The translations under genes and the position numbers were made by a program. Under the pieces are notes generated by a model, which was not told where the DNA came from, searched no databases, and saw only the letters and a program-made list of their open reading frames with translations. From an uncultured Marvinbryantia sp. (GTDB lineage: Bacteria > Bacillota > Clostridia > Lachnospirales > Lachnospiraceae): 19,758 nt of DNA. This document shows, one piece after another, positions 15,376-19,758 of the stretch. Within the stretch, counting starts at the first letter, position 1; every line of letters starts with the position of its first letter. The stretch is taken from NCBI GenBank assembly GCA_937915375.1, contig CALDMO010000029.1, forward strand, positions 1 through 19,758, given 5' to 3'.

Positions 15376-16338
15376 ATGCTGAAGTATACAATAAGAAGAT
15401 TCGTAGTAATGTTATTTACATTATTTGTGATTGCGACAGGTACGTTCTTTCTTTTGGCTGCGGTTCCGGGAGATGCATTAACGGCAAGAGCGGACAGACT
15501 GCCGGAGAAGGTGAGAGAAAATCTTTACAAGCGTTACGGATTGGATAAGCCGCTGCTGGAAAGGTATACGATTACCATGAAGGGAATGCTTCACGGCGAT
15601 TTTGGAGAATCTGTTATCTATGAAGGAGAAACAGTTTCGGATATTATCAGAGAAAAGGGGCCGGTATCGGCACGTCTGGGATTACAGCAGATGATCCTCG
15701 GAGTAGGTCTGGGATTGCTGCTCGGCGTGATTGCGGCTACGAGGAAGGGAACATGGGCGGATTATGCGATCGTATTTTTCTCGATCCTGTTGATATCCGT
15801 TCCGCATTTGGTCTTTGGTATTCTTTTGCAGCGGGTATTTGCCGGAGAATTGCACTGGTTCCCAACGATCGGCTGGCCGAAAGGAGACTTAAAGACACTT
15901 TGGTTTGGAGGATGGAAATATACAATTCTGCCGACCCTGACGGGATGCTTCAGCTATATCGCTTCCTATGCGCGTTTGCTGAAAACCTCCATGCTGGACG
16001 TTATGAATCAGGAATATATTCTGACGGCGGAATCCAAAGGACTTTCAAAAGGGGCTATCATCCGGAAACATGTGCTGCGCAACTCCTTTATTCCGGTTAT
16101 TACGCAGCTGCCGATGAGCGTGGCGATGTGTATCACAGGCTCTTACTTTATTGAAAAGATCTTTGTTATTCCGGGCTTCGGAAAATATTATGTCGAAGCG
16201 GTCAGCGGCCGTGACGTATGTATCGTTATGGGACAGACCGTTATCACGGCGGCGCTTTATATTGCAGTCGTATTTATTACAGATATTTTGTATACCGTTG
16301 TAGATCCGCGAATCCGTATCCACGGCGGCAAGAAGTAG
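15376..16338 (+). CDS. Peptide ABC transporter permease (DppB/OppB type)
   Basis: Inner-membrane channel subunit, 320 residues. The N-terminus MLKYTIRRFVVMLFTLFVIA and the PGD segment with LDKPLLERY are typical of the DppB/OppB branch. Membrane segments lie roughly at 10-30, 100-120, 130-155, 175-195, 245-262 and 285-305. The EAA loop that docks on the ATPase begins at E213 (EYILTAESKGLSKGAIIRK). The ribosome site GGGAAAGGA lies about 8 nt before the ATG. It pairs with the next permease, starting 11 nt after its stop. Confidence 0.94.
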   Translation: MLKYTIRRFVVMLFTLFVIATGTFFLLAAVPGDALTARADRLPEKVRENLYKRYGLDKPLLERYTITMKGMLHGDFGESVIYEGETVSDIIREKGPVSARLGLQQMILGVGLGLLLGVIAATRKGTWADYAIVFFSILLISVPHLVFGILLQRVFAGELHWFPTIGWPKGDLKTLWFGGWKYTILPTLTGCFSYIASYARLLKTSMLDVMNQEYILTAESKGLSKGAIIRKHVLRNSFIPVITQLPMSVAMCITGSYFIEKIFVIPGFGKYYVEAVSGRDVCIVMGQTVITAALYIAVVFITDILYTVVDPRIRIHGGKK

Positions 16339-16349
16339 GAGGCGAGCAC

Positions 16350-17267
16350 ATGGCAGAATTAACAAAAGAAAAATTTAAACGGGCAGACCGCAGCAGGTTT
16401 GATTCTGACGCAATGGTGCGTCCGACCGTAACCTACTGGCAGGATGCGTGGAGACGTCTTCGGAAGAATCCGATTGCGGTTTTTTCAATGATTTTACTGG
16501 CGTTATCGGTACTGTTTATGCTGCTGGGACCGACGATCAGCGGTGAGAATTATGTAGAAATCAGCGCGCTTATGAAAAATAAAGCGGCGGATGGGAAATA
16601 CTGGTTTGGCACCGATATTCTAGGAAGGGATATTTTCTCGCGCGTCTGTATCGGAGCGCGCGCTTCCCTGGTTGTTGCGATTGCCTGCACGGGCATCCAG
16701 ATTGTGGTCGGTTGTGCGTACGGCGGCATAATGGCGTATTTTGGCGGCTGGGTCGATGAAGTAATGATGCGAATTGTGGAGATTCTTACCTCTATTCCGT
16801 CTCTTCTGGTTACACTTTTGATTATGATGGTACTGGGACAGAATATGGGCGCGCTGTTGGTTGCAATGTGCCTTACCTCATGGTGCGGTACTGCCAGACA
16901 GATGCGCGGTATGATTATGCAGCTGCGGGAATCTGAGTATGTTATGGCGGCGGAGACGCTTGGTGCAAGTCCTTCCTGGATCATCAGAAAGCATCTGATT
17001 CCAAATACGCTCAGTATTTTGATCCTGAATGTGGCGACCAGTATACCGAGTTATATTTTTACGGAAGCGTCTTTAAGCTTCCTGGGTATGGGATTGAAAG
17101 AGCCGGTTATCAGCCTTGGCGTATTGATTTCCAATGGACAGTCGGTGATGGATCTGTACCCGTATCAGATTTTCTGGCCGGCGCTGGTATTGTGTATTAT
17201 TGTACTTGCGTTTAACTTATTCGGTGACGGACTTCGTGATGCGCTTGATCCGAAACTTCGCCAGTAG
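16350..17267 (+). CDS. Peptide ABC transporter permease (DppC/OppC type)
   Basis: Second channel subunit, 305 residues. A cytoplasmic N-terminal tail ends in WRRLRKNPIAVFSMILLAL, the usual DppC/OppC opening. FGTDILGRDIFSR is a family hallmark, and the EAA loop begins at E196 (EYVMAAETLGASPSWIIRK). The C-terminal LFGDGLRDALDPKLRQ is also typical. The start at 16350 is chosen because AGGAGG (16337-16342), overlapping the previous stop codon, is correctly spaced. A longer in-frame reading from 16218 would overlap the previous permease by 120 nt and lacks family similarity. Confidence 0.94.
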   Translation: MAELTKEKFKRADRSRFDSDAMVRPTVTYWQDAWRRLRKNPIAVFSMILLALSVLFMLLGPTISGENYVEISALMKNKAADGKYWFGTDILGRDIFSRVCIGARASLVVAIACTGIQIVVGCAYGGIMAYFGGWVDEVMMRIVEILTSIPSLLVTLLIMMVLGQNMGALLVAMCLTSWCGTARQMRGMIMQLRESEYVMAAETLGASPSWIIRKHLIPNTLSILILNVATSIPSYIFTEASLSFLGMGLKEPVISLGVLISNGQSVMDLYPYQIFWPALVLCIIVLAFNLFGDGLRDALDPKLRQ

Positions 17268-17278
17268 GAGGAGAGAAA

Positions 17279-18274
17279 ATGAAGAAAATATTGGAAGTAG
17301 ATAATTTGCGGGTGTCTTACCATACGTATGCCGGAGAAGTGCAGTCTGTTCGCGGCGTTTCTTTTGATGTGGAAGAAGGAGAAGCGGTAGCGATCGTGGG
17401 AGAATCCGGCTGCGGAAAATCGGTTACGGCAAAATCCATTATGCGTCTGATCAAAACACCGCCGGGAGAGATCAAGGAAGGCAGTAAGATCCGTTATAAA
17501 GGGAAGGATATTCTGCGGTTTAATAAAAAAGAACTGAGCGAATACCGCGGCGGCGAAGTATCCATTATTTTTCAGGATGCGCTGGCGTCCCTGAACCCAA
17601 CCATGACGGTTGGGAAACAGATTGTGGAAAATCTGATGATGCACAGAAAAATGTCAAAGAGCGAGGCGCTCAAAGAGGCGGTTAATCTTTTGCAGATGGT
17701 TGGTATTCCTAATGCGGAGGCGCGTGTAAAGCAGTATCCGCATGAGTTTTCCGGCGGTATGAGACAGCGCGCCATGATCGCGATCGCATTTGCCTGTCAG
17801 CCGAAGCTGCTGATTGCGGATGAACCGACGACTGCGCTGGATGTTACTATTCAGGCACAGATCATGGATCTGATTAAAGAACTGCAAAAGAAAATGAACA
17901 CGGCAGTTATCCTGATCACACATGATCTGGGAGTTGTTGCCAGCGTTGCAAAACGAATTGTGGTAATGTATTCGGGTAAGATTGTGGAACGTGGAGAAAG
18001 AGACGATATCTTTTATAATCCGCAGCATCCGTATACGCAGGCGCTTCTGAAAGCGGTTCCGCGTCTGGATCTGGAGAACAAACAGGAGCTGGAATCCATT
18101 GAGGGGACGCCGCCGGATCTGATTTCTCCGCCGAAGGGCTGCCCATTCTGTACAAGATGTGAAAAATGTATGGAAATCTGTTGTGAGGAAGCACCGGAGG
18201 TAACTGATTTTGGCAACGGACATCAGGCGGCCTGCTGGCTCCATCATCCTATGGCAAAGGAGGTTCTCTCATGA
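17279..18274 (+). CDS. Peptide ABC transporter ATPase (DppD/OppD type)
   Basis: Cytoplasmic ATP-hydrolysing subunit, 331 residues. Walker A GESGCGKS at 41-48, signature FSGGMRQR at 157-164, Walker B LLIADEP ending in D181-E182. The C-terminal oligo/dipeptide extension carries the four conserved cysteines C288, C294, C301 and C319 that bind a [4Fe-4S] cluster in E. coli DppD, plus extra cysteines at 291, 297 and 302. The ribosome site AGGAGGAG overlaps the previous stop region, with the ATG 12 nt after that stop. The 3' end overlaps the next gene by 4 nt, indicating tight coupling. Confidence 0.95.
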   Translation: MKKILEVDNLRVSYHTYAGEVQSVRGVSFDVEEGEAVAIVGESGCGKSVTAKSIMRLIKTPPGEIKEGSKIRYKGKDILRFNKKELSEYRGGEVSIIFQDALASLNPTMTVGKQIVENLMMHRKMSKSEALKEAVNLLQMVGIPNAEARVKQYPHEFSGGMRQRAMIAIAFACQPKLLIADEPTTALDVTIQAQIMDLIKELQKKMNTAVILITHDLGVVASVAKRIVVMYSGKIVERGERDDIFYNPQHPYTQALLKAVPRLDLENKQELESIEGTPPDLISPPKGCPFCTRCEKCMEICCEEAPEVTDFGNGHQAACWLHHPMAKEVLS

Positions 18275-19236
18275 GTCGAAATGTATTGGAAGTAAAGAAT
18301 TTATGCAAATATTTTGAGGTGGGAAAAGGCCTTACCCTGAAAGCGGTAGATGATGTGTCGTTTCAGATTTCGGCGGGAGAGACGCTTGGGCTGGTAGGAG
18401 AATCCGGCTGCGGAAAAACCACCTGCGGAAGAACCTGCATCGGGCTTTATAATAAAACGTCAGGTGAGGTACTCTATAAAGGACAGGACGTGCATGCCCT
18501 TACCGGAAAAGAACGGGTAAATTTCCGCAAAGAAGCGCAAATGATCTTTCAGGATCCTTATGCTTCTCTGGATCCGCGTATGACGGTAGCGGATATTGTG
18601 GCAGAGGGGCTTGATATTCACCGTATGGTATCAAATAAAAAAGAACGAGCAGAAAGAATTTATCATTATCTGAATCTGGTAGGCCTGAATAAAGAGCATG
18701 CGAATCGTTTTGTACATGAGTTTTCAGGCGGACAACGACAGAGAATCGGTATCGCAAGGGCGCTTGCGGTGGAACCAAAATTTCTTGTGTTGGACGAACC
18801 GATTTCTGCGCTTGACGTATCCATTCAGGCGCAGATCGTAAATCTTTTGATTAAGCTTCAAAAAGAGATGGATCTGACGTATCTGTTTGTGGCGCATGAC
18901 CTGTCTATGGTAAAACATATTTCAGACCGTGTTGCGGTTATGTATCTCGGATCAATGGTAGAGATAACAAGTTCAGAGGAGCTTTACAGTAATCCGCTGC
19001 ATCCATATACGAAAGCACTGCTGTCCGCCATTCCGATCCCGGATCCGAAGGTGGAGAGTGAAAGAGAAAATACCAGAATCAAACTGGAAGGCGACGTACC
19101 CAGCCCGATTAATCCGGCTCCCGGATGTCGGTTTAAAGGCAGATGCAAATACGCAAAGGATATCTGCGCGAAATGTATGCCGGAGTTAAAGGATGTTGGA
19201 AACGGTCATAAGGTGGCGTGTCATCTCTATGAATAA
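18271..19236 (+). CDS. Peptide ABC transporter ATPase (DppF/OppF type)
   Basis: Second ATPase, 321 residues. Walker A GESGCGKTT at 43-51, signature FSGGQRQR at 151-158, Walker B FLVLDEP with D175-E176. The C-terminal extension has cysteines C286, C292, C299 and C317 in the same spacing as its partner, so both ATPases could carry a cluster-like site. The start overlaps the preceding stop (ATGA) and is preceded by AAAGGAGG (18256-18263). It is the last transporter subunit; a small membrane-protein gene overlaps its stop. Confidence 0.95.
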   Translation: MSRNVLEVKNLCKYFEVGKGLTLKAVDDVSFQISAGETLGLVGESGCGKTTCGRTCIGLYNKTSGEVLYKGQDVHALTGKERVNFRKEAQMIFQDPYASLDPRMTVADIVAEGLDIHRMVSNKKERAERIYHYLNLVGLNKEHANRFVHEFSGGQRQRIGIARALAVEPKFLVLDEPISALDVSIQAQIVNLLIKLQKEMDLTYLFVAHDLSMVKHISDRVAVMYLGSMVEITSSEELYSNPLHPYTKALLSAIPIPDPKVESERENTRIKLEGDVPSPINPAPGCRFKGRCKYAKDICAKCMPELKDVGNGHKVACHLYE

Positions 19237-19576
19237 TGTCAAGCTATACTTGAAAGATGCGGCAAAAGCGTTGAAATACGGTTTCGCCGCCGCAGCAGTT
19301 CTTTCCGTCCTGTTTTTCTGCGGCGGATTCCTGTTCCGGGGTTTTACGCTGTATATGGCAGTTTCTGTGTGGAGAAGCGGGATGTGCATCGTAAGTGGAT
19401 TGAGTCTGTTTCTGGCGGCGGGGGTGATCCTGACGAAGCAGTCGTCAAAGATCCGGGACGACTCCCACTGGAGAGAGAAATTTAAAAAAATGGGATATGA
19501 AGCCATGATTTGTACAGTCAGCATTTCATTTATTTTGGTTTCTGCGCTGGCGGATCAGATTATGAGGCTGTTATAG
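19229..19576 (+). CDS. Small membrane protein of unknown function
   Basis: A 115-residue protein I do not recognise. It has three or four hydrophobic segments (about 18-35, 40-50, 51-66 and 92-108) and a basic/acidic loop KQSSKIRDDSHWREKFKK at about 70-87. It starts 8 nt inside the end of the second ATPase gene and is closed by the operon terminator, so translational coupling to the transporter is likely. The start at 19229 is preferred over an in-frame ATG at 19193 because the latter is buried in the ATPase gene and gives a non-conserved-looking tail. A role as a transporter accessory subunit is only a guess from position. Confidence 0.7.
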   Translation: MNNVKLYLKDAAKALKYGFAAAAVLSVLFFCGGFLFRGFTLYMAVSVWRSGMCIVSGLSLFLAAGVILTKQSSKIRDDSHWREKFKKMGYEAMICTVSISFILVSALADQIMRLL

Positions 19577-19581
19577 AAAGA

Positions 19582-19616
19582 CCGGCAGAAAGGAAAACTT
19601 TCTGCCGGAAATATTT
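19582..19616 (+). terminator. Terminator of the cyuA-transporter block
   Basis: A perfect 11-bp stem, CCGGCAGAAAG (19582-19592) with CTTTCTGCCGG (19598-19608), GAAAA loop, with a short AAATATTTT tail. Confidence 0.85.
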
Positions 19617-19651
19617 TGAAAAAAAGATAAGTAAAAAACTAAAAAAAATCC

Positions 19652-19680
19652 TTGACATAGAAAAATAAATGCTATATAAT
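19652..19680 (+). promoter_or_regulatory. Consensus sigma-A promoter of the tRNA gene
   Basis: A perfect TTGACA (19652-19657), a 17-bp spacer and a perfect TATAAT (19675-19680), 26 nt before the tRNA 5' end. This is the strongest promoter in the window, as expected for stable RNA. Confidence 0.93.
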
Positions 19681-19706
19681 GTTGATGTTGTTGAGAGACG
19701 GCAGAT

Positions 19707-19758
<52 letters not shown>

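Noticed and set aside
16218..16349. Longer N-terminus for the second permease
   Set aside because: It would be encoded out of frame within the first permease gene; the start at 16350 has a correctly spaced AGGAGG.

Overview
The window looks like chromosomal DNA of a spore-forming anaerobic Firmicute of the Clostridia, most probably a Lachnospiraceae-type gut bacterium. The reasons are AGGAGG-type ribosome sites with sigma-A promoters, a T-box leader on an aminoacyl-tRNA synthetase gene, the sporulation pair spoIID-spoIIQ, a rubrerythrin, a [4Fe-4S]-type cysteine desulfidase and a long (1050 aa) type-2-like isoleucyl-tRNA synthetase. The family assignment is inference; no 16S sequence is present.

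Layout. 1-54 is a long hairpin made of two insertion-sequence-like ends. 88-894 (minus) is a DUF624/YesL membrane protein with its own promoter. 1086-1406 is a sigma-A promoter and an isoleucine T-box leader that drives ileS (1436-4588). glgP (4605-7070, glycogen phosphorylase) follows 16 nt later without a terminator, so it may share T-box control. A terminator hairpin after glgP contains the Shine-Dalgarno sequence of the next gene, rbr (7149-7688). spoIID (7836-8699), preceded by a very good sigma-E-type promoter, and spoIIQ (8774-9571) follow and end in a terminator. A cytoplasmic glutaminase-A-like six-hairpin protein (9744-11777) is a single-gene unit with its own terminator. Next comes a 48-codon remnant of a DUF3990 (ADP-ribosyltransferase-like) gene.

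From 12142 onward a strong promoter precedes cyuA (L-cysteine desulfidase). It is followed by a complete Opp/Dpp-type peptide ABC transporter: solute-binding protein, two permeases, two ATPases. A small membrane protein of unknown function overlaps the last ATPase gene. The block ends in a terminator at 19582-19608. A consensus sigma-A promoter then leads into a tRNA-Phe(GAA) gene cut by the window edge.

How the genes may work together. The cyuA-transporter block reads as uptake of peptides and catabolism of the cysteine released from them to pyruvate, ammonia and sulfide (inference). spoIID and spoIIQ form the engulfment and feeding-tube machinery of sporulation. Both proteins appear to have lost the catalytic residues of their families, which is the most striking observation here. 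I see no phage, CRISPR array or clearly new multi-gene system; most of the window is ordinary core-type sequence with interesting regulatory detail.
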